DNA of 64,000 nucleotides from Myxococcales bacterium. GTDB taxonomy: Bacteria; Myxococcota_A; Polyangia; Haliangiales; Haliangiaceae. Below are positions 48,692-57,869 of this stretch, one piece after another. A program made the position numbers and the translations under genes. Position 1 is the stretch's first letter. Every line of letters starts with the position of its first letter. The stretch is from contig CANKMW010000001.1 of assembly GCA_947483555.1 (NCBI GenBank), positions 1 to 64,000 on the forward strand. The letters run 5' to 3'. A model generated the notes under the pieces. The model ran no database searches and was not told the origin of the DNA. It saw only the letters and a program-made list of their open reading frames with translations.

Positions 48692-49603
48692 GTGGTCGAC
48701 AAGGGACGTAGCGCCGTCGACGGCGTGTTGGTCGGCGCCCGCGGCGGCCGGGGCGGACCACCGATCGCCGGCGGAGGAGCCGCCGCCGACATCCCGCGCT
48801 CGCCACGCTGGCTGACGACCTTGCGGGCCGAGCCGCCGGCGGTGGTCGGCAAGTTGCTCGGCCTGGCCTGCGTCCTGCTCATCCTCGGCATCTGGTACCT
48901 GTTCACCGCCGGTGACGATCCGACGTCGCGCCCGATCTCGCCGTCGAAGTTGCCGAGTCCCGGTGACGTCTTCGGCAGCTTCGAGGCGCTCGACGACCGC
49001 GGCCTGGTCGACGGCATCATCGCCACCATGATCCGGGTGCTCAAGGGCTTCGGCCTGGCCACGCTGGTCGGCGTCGGCCTCGGCGTCTTCGCCGCCTCGT
49101 TCCGGGCCGCCTCCGCCTTCTTCAACCCGCTGGTGCTGTTCGGGCGCTCGCTGCCGCTGGCGGGGCTGATCCCGATCACGATCTTGTGGTTCGGCATCGG
49201 CGAGAAGCAGAAGGAGATGTTCATCTTCATCGCCTCGATGCCCTTCATCTTCTCCGAAACCGTCAAGGCCATCTCGCTGGTGCCCGAACGCTACGTCGAG
49301 ACCGCGCAGACCCTGGGCGCGTCGCGCTGGCAGATCATCTCCAAGGTGCTCTTCCCGCTCGCGCTCCCCGACATCATCACCGGCCTGCGCTTCCTGTTCG
49401 GGCTCGCGCTCGGCTACATCATGCTGGCCGAGGTCATGAACCCCAAGGCTGGCCTCGGCTACCTGATCAACAACGGCGAGCGCATGGGCCTGATCGAGCA
49501 GAACTACCTGCTCCTGATCATCATCGGCATCCTCGCCTACCTGGTCGACTGGACGCTGCGCTTCATGCAGCGCTACTTCTTCTATTACCGGAAGGACCTG
49601 TGA
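48692..49603 (+). CDS. ABC transporter permease, NitT/TauT (SsuC-like) type
   Basis: 303 residues from a GTG directly after the upstream TGA. A Gly/Arg-rich cytoplasmic N-terminus of about 45 residues precedes six helices. The EAA loop reads ETAQTLGASRWQIISKVLFPLALPDIITG (canonical EAA...G), which docks to the ATPase. LIPITILWFGIGEKQKEMFIFIASMPFIF is typical of SsuC/TauC/NrtB. It works with the binding protein and ATPase on either side. Substrate is unknown; family members import sulfonates, nitrate, taurine or pyrimidine precursors. Confidence 0.9.
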   Translation: MVDKGRSAVDGVLVGARGGRGGPPIAGGGAAADIPRSPRWLTTLRAEPPAVVGKLLGLACVLLILGIWYLFTAGDDPTSRPISPSKLPSPGDVFGSFEALDDRGLVDGIIATMIRVLKGFGLATLVGVGLGVFAASFRAASAFFNPLVLFGRSLPLAGLIPITILWFGIGEKQKEMFIFIASMPFIFSETVKAISLVPERYVETAQTLGASRWQIISKVLFPLALPDIITGLRFLFGLALGYIMLAEVMNPKAGLGYLINNGERMGLIEQNYLLLIIIGILAYLVDWTLRFMQRYFFYYRKDL

Positions 49604-50730
49604 GCGCCGACGACGCCAGCAAGCCGGGCGCCACGCCGCCGCCCGGGGCCACGCCGCCGGCCGGCGCCGCTCAGCCCGAGCGAGTCGCGGAAGCGGCGAG
49701 TCGAAGCGCCGAGCCGGTGGATCCGGTCGCGGCCGAAGCGGCCTTGCGCGAGCTCGAGCGCGAGCTGGCGGCCGGCGCCGAGGAACGGCCCGAGGCGCCG
49801 CCGACCCCGGCGCTGGGATCCGCGACGGCGCCGGCGCCGATGCCGGTGACGCCGGCCAAGGCGACCGCGGAGCGCACGCCCGCCGCGGTGACCGGCGGCG
49901 CGCCGATCATGAAGCCGCTGGCGCCGGCGGCGCCCACGCCGGTGGTCGTCTTCGACAAGGTGACCAAGAGCTACGGCTCGTTCACCGCCATCAAGGACGT
50001 CTCGTTCCGCATCGACGATCATCCCGGCCGCGGCGAGATGGTGCCGATCCTGGGCCCGTCGGGGTGCGGCAAGTCGACGGTGATCCGCATGATCGCCGGG
50101 CTGTCGCCGCAGTTTCCGCAGACCTCGGGGACCGTGCTCGTCGACGGCAAGGTCATCAAGGGCCCCGGCTCCGACCGCGGCATGGTGTTCCAGGACTACA
50201 CTTCGTTCGACAACCGCAGCGTGCTCGACAACGTCGCCTTCGGGCTCGAATGTCGCGGCGTCGCCCGGGCCGAACGCCTCGACCGGGCGCGGCTGTGGAT
50301 CAGCAAGGTCGGCCTGTCGATCAAGAAGGACGCCGACAAGTACCCCAGCGAGCTGTCGGGCGGCATGCGGCAGCGGGTGGCGATCGCGCGCACGCTCGTC
50401 CTCGAGCCGCGCATCATCCTCATGGACGAACCGTTCGGCGCCCTCGATCCGCCGACCCGCGCCCGCATGCAGGACCTCCTCATCGGGCTGTGGCGCGAGC
50501 AATCGCCGACCGTGTTCTTCATCACCCACTCGGTCGAGGAGGCGGTCTACCTCGGCGATCACGTCCTCATCTTCTCGTCATCGCCGGGGACCATCCTCAA
50601 GGAGATCAAGATCCCCCCTCCCGACCGGCCCTCCAACGCGATGCAGCGCGACCCGGCGTTCCTCGAGACCGTGTACGGCATCAAGGACGTGATCGAGAAG
50701 CTCGAGTCGTCGCAGCGGGGCGGGGACTGA
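49600..50730 (+). CDS. ABC transporter ATPase with a long disordered N-terminus
   Basis: 376 residues from a GTG overlapping the permease stop (GTGA). Residues 1-112 are Ala/Pro/Glu-rich with one predicted helix (EAALRELERELAAGAEER), absent from usual SsuB/TauB proteins (about 250 residues). The ATPase domain has Walker A GPSGCGKS (152-159), Q-loop VFQDYTSFDNRSVLDNV, signature LSGGMRQR, Walker B IILMDEPFGALD and the switch His in THSVEEAV. The extra N-terminus could contact PspA or the AAA+ protein; that is inference only. Confidence 0.9.
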   Translation: MSADDASKPGATPPPGATPPAGAAQPERVAEAASRSAEPVDPVAAEAALRELERELAAGAEERPEAPPTPALGSATAPAPMPVTPAKATAERTPAAVTGGAPIMKPLAPAAPTPVVVFDKVTKSYGSFTAIKDVSFRIDDHPGRGEMVPILGPSGCGKSTVIRMIAGLSPQFPQTSGTVLVDGKVIKGPGSDRGMVFQDYTSFDNRSVLDNVAFGLECRGVARAERLDRARLWISKVGLSIKKDADKYPSELSGGMRQRVAIARTLVLEPRIILMDEPFGALDPPTRARMQDLLIGLWREQSPTVFFITHSVEEAVYLGDHVLIFSSSPGTILKEIKIPPPDRPSNAMQRDPAFLETVYGIKDVIEKLESSQRGGD

Positions 50731-50736
50731 CCGCCG

Positions 50737-51630
50737 ATGGCGCCCAAGAAGAAGGCCGGCTGGTTCCGGTACGTGAAGGAGGCCTTCACGTATCGCTGGA
50801 ACCTGTTGCTGTTCGGCGGCGCGGCGGCGGCCGCGTTCCTGTCGCCCAGCCCCGACATCGTGCTGCCGCTGGTCCTGGCCGCCGAGATGGCCTACCTGGG
50901 TGGGCTCACCACCCTGCCCCGCTTCCAGGCCGCCATCGACGCCAAGTCGCGCGCCGCGGAGCGCGGCCTCACCACCGGCAGCGCGCCGCCGGCCCAGGAC
51001 AAGCAGAAGAAGCTGGCCGACATCCTCGGCAGCCTCGAGTCGGAGCGCCGCAACCGCTTCCTGCGGGTGCGGGCCCGCTGCGTCGAGATGCAACGCATCG
51101 CCAACGCGGTTCGCGGCGACACCCGCGACGAGAGCGGCGCCGCCGCCGAGCTGCGGGCGCCAGCGCTCGATCGCCTGCTATGGGTCTTCCTGCGCCTGTT
51201 GCTGTCGCAGCAGGCGCTGGGCCGCTTCCTGCGCGCCGCCGATGGCCCGGGCATCAAGACCCAGCTCGACGACCTCATCGCCAAGCAGCGCGCCGCCGAG
51301 GCCAAGAAGGACGAACGCATCCTGCGCTCGGTGACCGACAGCGTCGCGACCGCGACCTTGCGGCTCGACAACTACGAGAAGGCGAAGAACAACGCCGAGT
51401 TCGTGGGCGTCGAGCTCGACCGCATCGAGACCAAGATCCAGGCCCTCACCGAGATGGCGATCAGCCACCAGGACCCCAACGAGCTGTCGGTCCAGGTCGA
51501 CGCGGTCGCCGACGGCATGAGCCAGACCGAAGAGACGATCCGCGAGCTGCAGGCCATCACCGGCCTGGGCGCCGACAACAACGACGCCCCGTCGATCCTG
51601 GGCACCGACGTGAGCGAGGTGGCCACGTGA
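50737..51630 (+). CDS. Membrane-associated coiled-coil protein, function unknown
   Basis: 297 residues. Two hydrophobic segments near the N-terminus (WNLLLFGGAAAAAFLSP and DIVLPLVLAAEMAYLGGL, about 22-62) could form a hairpin, leaving both ends cytoplasmic. The remainder is helical and charged (AAIDAKSRAAERGLTTG, LGSLESERRNRFLRVRARCV, RILRSVTDSVATATLRLDNY, LDRIETKIQALTEMAIS), consistent with a coiled coil. Not recognised as a known family. Six bases after the ATPase gene and overlapping the AAA+ gene (GTGA), it is clearly co-translated and may tie the transporter to the AAA+ motor. Confidence 0.75.
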   Translation: MAPKKKAGWFRYVKEAFTYRWNLLLFGGAAAAAFLSPSPDIVLPLVLAAEMAYLGGLTTLPRFQAAIDAKSRAAERGLTTGSAPPAQDKQKKLADILGSLESERRNRFLRVRARCVEMQRIANAVRGDTRDESGAAAELRAPALDRLLWVFLRLLLSQQALGRFLRAADGPGIKTQLDDLIAKQRAAEAKKDERILRSVTDSVATATLRLDNYEKAKNNAEFVGVELDRIETKIQALTEMAISHQDPNELSVQVDAVADGMSQTEETIRELQAITGLGADNNDAPSILGTDVSEVAT

Positions 51631-53468
51631 CGACCCCGCCGAGCACCCCACCGACGGCCGAAGCATCGACGCCGGCGTCGACGCCTCCCGAGGACACCAA
51701 GACCCTGGCCGGCAGCGACGGCGTGTCGCGGGTCAGCGCGCTGCCGCCGCACTTTCCACCCTGGGCCGCCAAGCTCGCCGAGCTGTACTTCTCGGGCACG
51801 ACGTCGAGCTTCATCCTGCACGGCAACGTCTTCGATCTGGTGCGCATGAACGCCGACGGCTCGCGGTGGGGCGGGCTCGCCGAGTTCGTCGCCGAGCAGC
51901 TGTTCGGCCGCTGGGACCTGGTGCTGCACTACGACCTGGCGCGCGGCCTGCGCTGCCTGGCCGGCTCCAATGCCAAGCGGCTGCAAGGCATGGTCGAGAA
52001 GGTCGGCCGCGTGATCGGCGACGTCCGCCAGATCAAGCGCGACCCCACGACCTGCCTGGCCGCCATCGACCTCTTCATCCAGAAGAACATCATGGCCGAC
52101 GCCGGCGAACGGCTGTCGGCGGCGATCATCATCGATCACGCCAGCTACGTGGCCGCGCGCGGCGATCGCCTGTCGCTCAACGACCAGACCCACCTGGTCA
52201 CCCTGCTCAACTGGGCGTCGTCGCCGTACATCAAGCGGCTCAACGTCGCGTTCGTGCTGATCGACGCCCGCCTCACCGACCTCAGCGACCGCCTGGCATC
52301 CAATCCCCACGTGGCCACGCTCGAGGTGCCGCTGCCTGCGGCGCCCGACCGCGAGGCGTTCCTGGCCCACTCGACCAAGGGCCTCGACGTCGCCAGCTTC
52401 TCGGACTACTCGGCCGCCGAGCTCGGCAAGCTCACCGCCGGCATCTCGCTCACCGATCTCGAGGTGCTGATCCGCAGCTCGCGCGAGGGTGGTCGCCGCC
52501 TCGACCAGGTCTACTTCCGCGATCTCAAGAAGCGACTGATCGAGCGCCAGGCCACCGGCATGCTCGAGTTCATCGAGCCCAAGTGGGGCCTCGACACCGT
52601 GGTTGGCCACGAGGCCGCCAAGCAGCGCCTGCTCGACGATGCCGCGCTCATCAAGCAAGGCAAGCTCGACACCGTGCCGATGGGCTACCTGTTCTGCGGC
52701 CCGGTCGGCACCGGCAAGTCGTTCCTGGCCACCTGCGTCGCCGGCTCGATCGGCGTGCCCTCGGTGGTGCTCAAGAACTTCCGCAGCAAGTACGTCGGCG
52801 AGTCCGAGGGCAACCTCGAGCGCGTCCTCAACGTCCTGCGTTCGATGGGGCCGGTGGTGGTCGTGGTCGACGAGGCCGACACCGTGCTCGGCGACCGCGA
52901 CAGCGGCGGCGACTCCGGCGTCGGGGCGCGCATCTTCGGCATGATCGCGAACCAGATGGGTGACACCCGCTATCGCGGCAAGATCATCTGGATGCTGCTC
53001 ACCGCGCGCCCCGACCTGTTGCCCATCGACATCAAGCGCCAGGGCCGCGCCGAGGTCCACATCCCGCTGTTCTATCCGACCGAGCAGGACGAGCTGCGCG
53101 CGATGTTCCGCATCCTGGCCCGCAAGGCCGGCACCTCGCTCGCCGTCGAGGACGTCCCCGAGACCATCCCCCACATGGGCAACCTGTCGGGCGCCGACAT
53201 CGAGGGCATCGTCGGCCGGGCCTGGCGGACCTCGCTGCTCGCCGGCTCCAACGCGATCACCAAGGACGCGCTGACCAAGGCGCTGTCGACCTTCATGCCG
53301 TCGACGCAGAGCCTGGAGCGCGAGCTCCAGGAGCTGGCGGCGATCATCGAGTGCACCGACGCCGAGTTCCTGCCGCCGGCCAAGATGCAACGGCTGGAGA
53401 AGCTCGGCGGTCGCGAGAAGGCCCAGGAGCGGGCCACCGCGATCAAGCAGATCATCGAACAACGGTAG
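51627..53468 (+). CDS. AAA+ ATPase with a degenerate first AAA module
   Basis: 613 residues from an overlapping GTG. After a Pro/Thr-rich tail (1-40), residues 55-290 resemble an AAA module without a Walker A (SSFILHGNVFDLVRM, RWDLVLHYDLARGLRCL, AIIIDHASYVAARGDRLSLN), known from a family of two-module AAA proteins. The active module has GPVGTGKS (358-365), FRSKYVGESEGNLERVLNVLRS (pore region), VVVVDEADTVLG (Walker B) and LTARPDLLPIDIKRQGRAEV (sensor and arginine finger). It probably acts as a remodelling motor on the PspA or transporter complex. The frame is open upstream to 50064 in the shadow of other genes; the GTGA overlap sets the start. Confidence 0.88.
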   Translation: MTTPPSTPPTAEASTPASTPPEDTKTLAGSDGVSRVSALPPHFPPWAAKLAELYFSGTTSSFILHGNVFDLVRMNADGSRWGGLAEFVAEQLFGRWDLVLHYDLARGLRCLAGSNAKRLQGMVEKVGRVIGDVRQIKRDPTTCLAAIDLFIQKNIMADAGERLSAAIIIDHASYVAARGDRLSLNDQTHLVTLLNWASSPYIKRLNVAFVLIDARLTDLSDRLASNPHVATLEVPLPAAPDREAFLAHSTKGLDVASFSDYSAAELGKLTAGISLTDLEVLIRSSREGGRRLDQVYFRDLKKRLIERQATGMLEFIEPKWGLDTVVGHEAAKQRLLDDAALIKQGKLDTVPMGYLFCGPVGTGKSFLATCVAGSIGVPSVVLKNFRSKYVGESEGNLERVLNVLRSMGPVVVVVDEADTVLGDRDSGGDSGVGARIFGMIANQMGDTRYRGKIIWMLLTARPDLLPIDIKRQGRAEVHIPLFYPTEQDELRAMFRILARKAGTSLAVEDVPETIPHMGNLSGADIEGIVGRAWRTSLLAGSNAITKDALTKALSTFMPSTQSLERELQELAAIIECTDAEFLPPAKMQRLEKLGGREKAQERATAIKQIIEQR

Positions 53469-53487
53469 GAACCCGAAAGGCACGACC

Positions 53488-53772
53488 ATGGCGCGCGCGA
53501 GCTGGATCGACGACGACAACCACCCCGACCTCGACGAGCACGTCTCGCAGCTCGACCACTTCGCCGCGGCGCTGGCCGACGGCGTGGTCGACGAAGCCGA
53601 GCTCGCCAAGCAGGAGGACCAGCTCAAGGCGGCCATGCGCGCCGTCGAGGGCGAGCTGTCCGACGAGCAGCACGCCAAGGTCACCAAGCTGATGGCCGAG
53701 GTCGCCGCCTACACCGTCATGCAGATGATGCACGACCTGGCGTTGGCCAAGGTCCAGCGCGCGGTCAAGTGA
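53488..53772 (+). CDS. Small helical acidic protein of the PspA operon
   Basis: 94 residues. Mostly alpha-helical with heptad character (HVSQLDHFAAALADGVVDEA, ELAKQEDQLKAAMRAVEGEL, SDEQHAKVTKLMAEVAAYTV) and many acidic residues. No signal peptide or membrane helix, so cytoplasmic. AAAGG lies 8 nt before the ATG. Position after the AAA+ gene suggests an adaptor or regulator of it; no family is recognised. Confidence 0.75.
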   Translation: MARASWIDDDNHPDLDEHVSQLDHFAAALADGVVDEAELAKQEDQLKAAMRAVEGELSDEQHAKVTKLMAEVAAYTVMQMMHDLALAKVQRAVK

Positions 53773-53788
53773 GCCGCCGGGCCCGGTC

Positions 53789-54325
53789 GTGACGCCGCCG
53801 TCGCCGCAGCGCTGCGCCGCCGTGTTCGCGCAGGTCGAACGCGTCATCGAGGAACGGTGGGGCGTGCCGGTCCGCATCCGCGACGTGCCGCACCCGTTCA
53901 CCGGCGATCTCGACGGCACCGAGATCCACCTCGACTACGATCTCGAGGCCGAGGACTCGCTGTTCATCGTCGTCCACCTGTTCGGCCACACCGTGCAGTG
54001 GAACACCGACCCGGAGGCGCGCGCGATCGGCATGCACCCCGGGCCGTGGGACGACGCCACGCTGGCTCGGCTGCGTGCTTACGAGACCGACGCCTGTCGG
54101 CTGTCGATGCAGCTCTTCCACGACGCCGGCGTCCACGACCTGGATCAGTGGCTCTCCGATTTTGCCGCCTGCGACTACGCGTACCTCGAGCACCTGTTTC
54201 GGACCGGTGAGAAGCGCCCGTTCCGTTCGTTCTGGACCGCCGGCCACCCCCACCTCACGCCGCTGGCGATCCCGGCCTTCGCGCCGCAACGCTGGACCAC
54301 GCGCGCCGACGGCGTCGTGGTCTGA
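53789..54325 (+). CDS. Zinc-peptidase-like protein with altered active-site motif
   Basis: 178 residues from a GTG 16 nt after the previous stop. The middle reads SLFIVVHLFGHTVQWNT, where His-x-x-x-His is kept but the catalytic Glu of HExxH is replaced by Leu, followed by acidic YETDACRLS and DYAYLEHLF. This resembles ImmA/IrrE-like peptidases turned into a binding fold, or a distinct metal site. Last gene of the PspA operon. A role as substrate recogniser or inhibitor is possible; nothing more can be said from sequence. Confidence 0.6.
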   Translation: MTPPSPQRCAAVFAQVERVIEERWGVPVRIRDVPHPFTGDLDGTEIHLDYDLEAEDSLFIVVHLFGHTVQWNTDPEARAIGMHPGPWDDATLARLRAYETDACRLSMQLFHDAGVHDLDQWLSDFAACDYAYLEHLFRTGEKRPFRSFWTAGHPHLTPLAIPAFAPQRWTTRADGVVV

Positions 54326-54352
54326 TCAGCCGGGCTCTCCAGATCGAGGGCA

Positions 54353-56341
54353 TCACCGCCGCGCCGGTGGAATTTCCTTCCACAGCGGATGGTCAGCCGT
54401 CGGCGGGGCGATCACCTGATCCACCCGGGTGAGGATCGGGACGAGCAGGGACTGGCCTAGCTTGGTCATCGCCTCTGGGTCCAGGTCGTCGTCGAGCCCA
54501 TCCCTCGCCGCTAGCACCTGACGCATCGGCGCGATAACGAAACGATCGGCGGCGGTGGCGACGCGGACAGCCTCCTCGAAGGCACCGCTGCCCGGGTCAT
54601 CCTTGGCGATGTCCTGATGTTCGCCGGCGCCACCCATGCGACGACCGATCCGCACCAGGAGCGGCGAGAGGATCTTGAGCCCCGTCGTGAGCACAGCGAT
54701 CGTGTCGGCCGGAAGATCGAGCCCCGTGTCCTTCGTCGCGGTCTCGAGCGCTCCGGCCAGCGCGTCGAGCTTGTGGCTGAGTGCCTCGATCTTGCTGGCT
54801 CCCGGGAACGTCCCGGTCCTCAGTACGTCGGGCGGACACCCTCGACCGTCGCCGGGTGCGCTCTTGATGTGCAAGGCCAGATCAACCCAGTTGCTGTGGG
54901 CGAAGAAGTCCTCGAGCACGTGATTGGCTCGGCCCAGGTGACTGGCCGAACGTTCGAACAGGTCGGGGCGAGCGAGGGGACGGACCATGCTCGGGCGCTT
55001 GCCGGCCGTGCGTTCGGTGGTGTCGGCGACAGCCTTGGCCTGCCCGTGCAAGCCGTCGCCGTGGAACGGCGGATCGTAGCCCGGGGGAGGCTTCGCGCCC
55101 TGCCAGTTGTCCAGCCCCATCGTCGCGCTGTGTTCGAAGCCCGCAAACGTTCCCCAGTAGACCTGCGCGGCCATGCACAACTCGTCCTTGATGTTGGCCT
55201 TGCCGTCCGCGATGTAGCCGGGGAGCTTCTCGCCGGTGCTCGCCCATCGCCGGTTGGCGTCGGCCGAACGGGCGGAGTCGGGCCGGTCCATGTGCTCCCA
55301 GGGCTCGTAGCCGCCCATGCACTCCAGGAGATGGTCGAGCTTGGGAGCGGGGAACCCGGTGAGGTTCTCCTCCAGGACCGCCCACGCTGCCGACTTGAGT
55401 CGGACGATGAGATCGTTGCACGCGCCGATCGCGCCGTTGAAAGTCCGGAGCGCGGAGGATCGGGCATTCGTGCCCTCCTGTCCGGCGGTGAGCTTCAGCT
55501 CCTTCCACGCCATCACCACCTGGGCGATCGGGAGCGGGCCCTGCGAGAAGTCGCGCTCCCAGTTGGCCTGGTAGATCTGGCCGATCTCGTGCGGGTTGAA
55601 CGCATCCTGTAAGCCGTCGATCGTCGCCTGCTCGTGATGGGGCGGCGCGAACCTCTGGACCGCGCGGACAGCGCCGCTTCCTCCACCGCCGCCGTATCCA
55701 CCGAGCAATCCTACGACCGATTCGCCGCGCACCACGGCGTCGGCGACCGCGTCGGCGTGTAGCTCGTACGGATCGCCGGCCTGGCCGACGCCACCTTTGA
55801 GCGCGACGCCGGCGCGCTGCTGGACGACGTGCGCGGCCTCGTGCGCCGCAGTGTGAAGGGTTGGCGTGCGGCCGAAGGCGACCTGATCGCCGACGGCGTA
55901 GGCCTCGGCACCCATCGCGCTGGCGCCCTCGGACGCCGCGCGGCCGGTGTGGGCCTGCACCGACGACACATCGTGGTCGCCGAACAGCGGCTGGATCTGT
56001 TCGATGAACGGCAGCTGGCCACTGGCGCCGCTGGTGCCGTGGGCCGCGGCGCGATGAGTGGCTTCGCCGTCGGTGCCGCCATCGCCGCCCTGCATCTGCA
56101 CCTCGGGTGGCGCGAAGAAGCCGAGGGCTTCGTCGAGCAGGCGAGGATCGATCGGCGCAGCCGATGGCTCGCCACCGTCGACCTGGGGCCGGTGCGGATC
56201 GCGGCTCGGTGCGATCGCGCCGGGGCTGCGGCCCGCCGCGATGCTCGCGGTCAAGGTCCGCTTCCCGGGCGCCGGGCGATCCCGATCCGCCGCTTGGTCG
56301 TGAGGCTCGTACCCCGTCGCACGGTGCTGTCCTTCGAACAT
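54353..56341 (-). CDS. DUF4157 protein with C-terminal HET-C-like domain, putative contractile-injection-system effector
   Basis: 662 residues. The first 70 are disordered. DUF4157 (eCIS core domain) spans about 110-205: [51 protein letters not shown] with HEAAH at 167-171 (HExxH), then [19 protein letters not shown]. After a Gly-rich hinge, the large C-terminal part contains [20 protein letters not shown] followed by HSNWVDLAL (462-490), matching the N-terminal motif of fungal and bacterial HET-C proteins. DUF4157 proteins are found with extracellular contractile injection systems, whose structural genes are not in this window. A sigma-54-like promoter and inverted repeats lie upstream. Confidence 0.82.
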   Translation of the reverse strand: MFEGQHRATGYEPHDQAADRDRPAPGKRTLTASIAAGRSPGAIAPSRDPHRPQVDGGEPSAAPIDPRLLDEALGFFAPPEVQMQGGDGGTDGEATHRAAAHGTSGASGQLPFIEQIQPLFGDHDVSSVQAHTGRAASEGASAMGAEAYAVGDQVAFGRTPTLHTAAHEAAHVVQQRAGVALKGGVGQAGDPYELHADAVADAVVRGESVVGLLGGYGGGGGSGAVRAVQRFAPPHHEQATIDGLQDAFNPHEIGQIYQANWERDFSQGPLPIAQVVMAWKELKLTAGQEGTNARSSALRTFNGAIGACNDLIVRLKSAAWAVLEENLTGFPAPKLDHLLECMGGYEPWEHMDRPDSARSADANRRWASTGEKLPGYIADGKANIKDELCMAAQVYWGTFAGFEHSATMGLDNWQGAKPPPGYDPPFHGDGLHGQAKAVADTTERTAGKRPSMVRPLARPDLFERSASHLGRANHVLEDFFAHSNWVDLALHIKSAPGDGRGCPPDVLRTGTFPGASKIEALSHKLDALAGALETATKDTGLDLPADTIAVLTTGLKILSPLLVRIGRRMGGAGEHQDIAKDDPGSGAFEEAVRVATAADRFVIAPMRQVLAARDGLDDDLDPEAMTKLGQSLLVPILTRVDQVIAPPTADHPLWKEIPPARR

Positions 56342-56350
56342 GACGGCTGC

Positions 56351-56370
56351 TGATTGCAGGCCGCGGACCG
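56351..56370 (-). promoter_or_regulatory. Sigma-54-like promoter of the DUF4157/HET-C gene
   Basis: On the minus strand CGGTCCG, 4 nt, then CTGCAATCA. GG and GC are 12 bases apart, the -24/-12 spacing of sigma-54 promoters. 16 of 20 bases match the element at 59952-59971. The predicted transcript start is about 3 nt before the ATG. Confidence 0.55.
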
Positions 56371-56408
56371 GAGGTAAGCCCGCGCGATCACGGGGCCCCC
56401 GCGCCACT

Positions 56409-56460
56409 GGTTGCTGGCCAGGCAACCATCGGCGACCGCCATGTTGCCGGGCCGAGCACC
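56409..56460 (-). promoter_or_regulatory. Two inverted repeats (upstream activator sites) before the DUF4157/HET-C gene
   Basis: Proximal site on the minus strand GGTTGCCTGGCCAGCAACC (56427-56409). A degenerate site (56460-56442, GGTGCTCGGCCCGGCAACA) starts 33 bp further upstream. The proximal site starts 57 bp before the promoter element. Both spacings are identical to those at 59860-59971. Confidence 0.6.
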
Positions 56461-56485
56461 TCCGCCGACGTCCGCGCCCGGTGGT

Positions 56486-57838
<1,353 letters not shown>

Positions 57839-57844
57839 CCGCCG

Positions 57845-57850
57845 AGGGTA
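57845..57850 (-). promoter_or_regulatory. -10 box TACCCT, leaderless start of the FHA activator
   Basis: On the minus strand TACCCT ends 6 nt before the GTG at 57838, between the kinase stop and the activator. Confidence 0.45.
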
Positions 57851-57869
57851 TCACGCAGGTTCGCGACCC

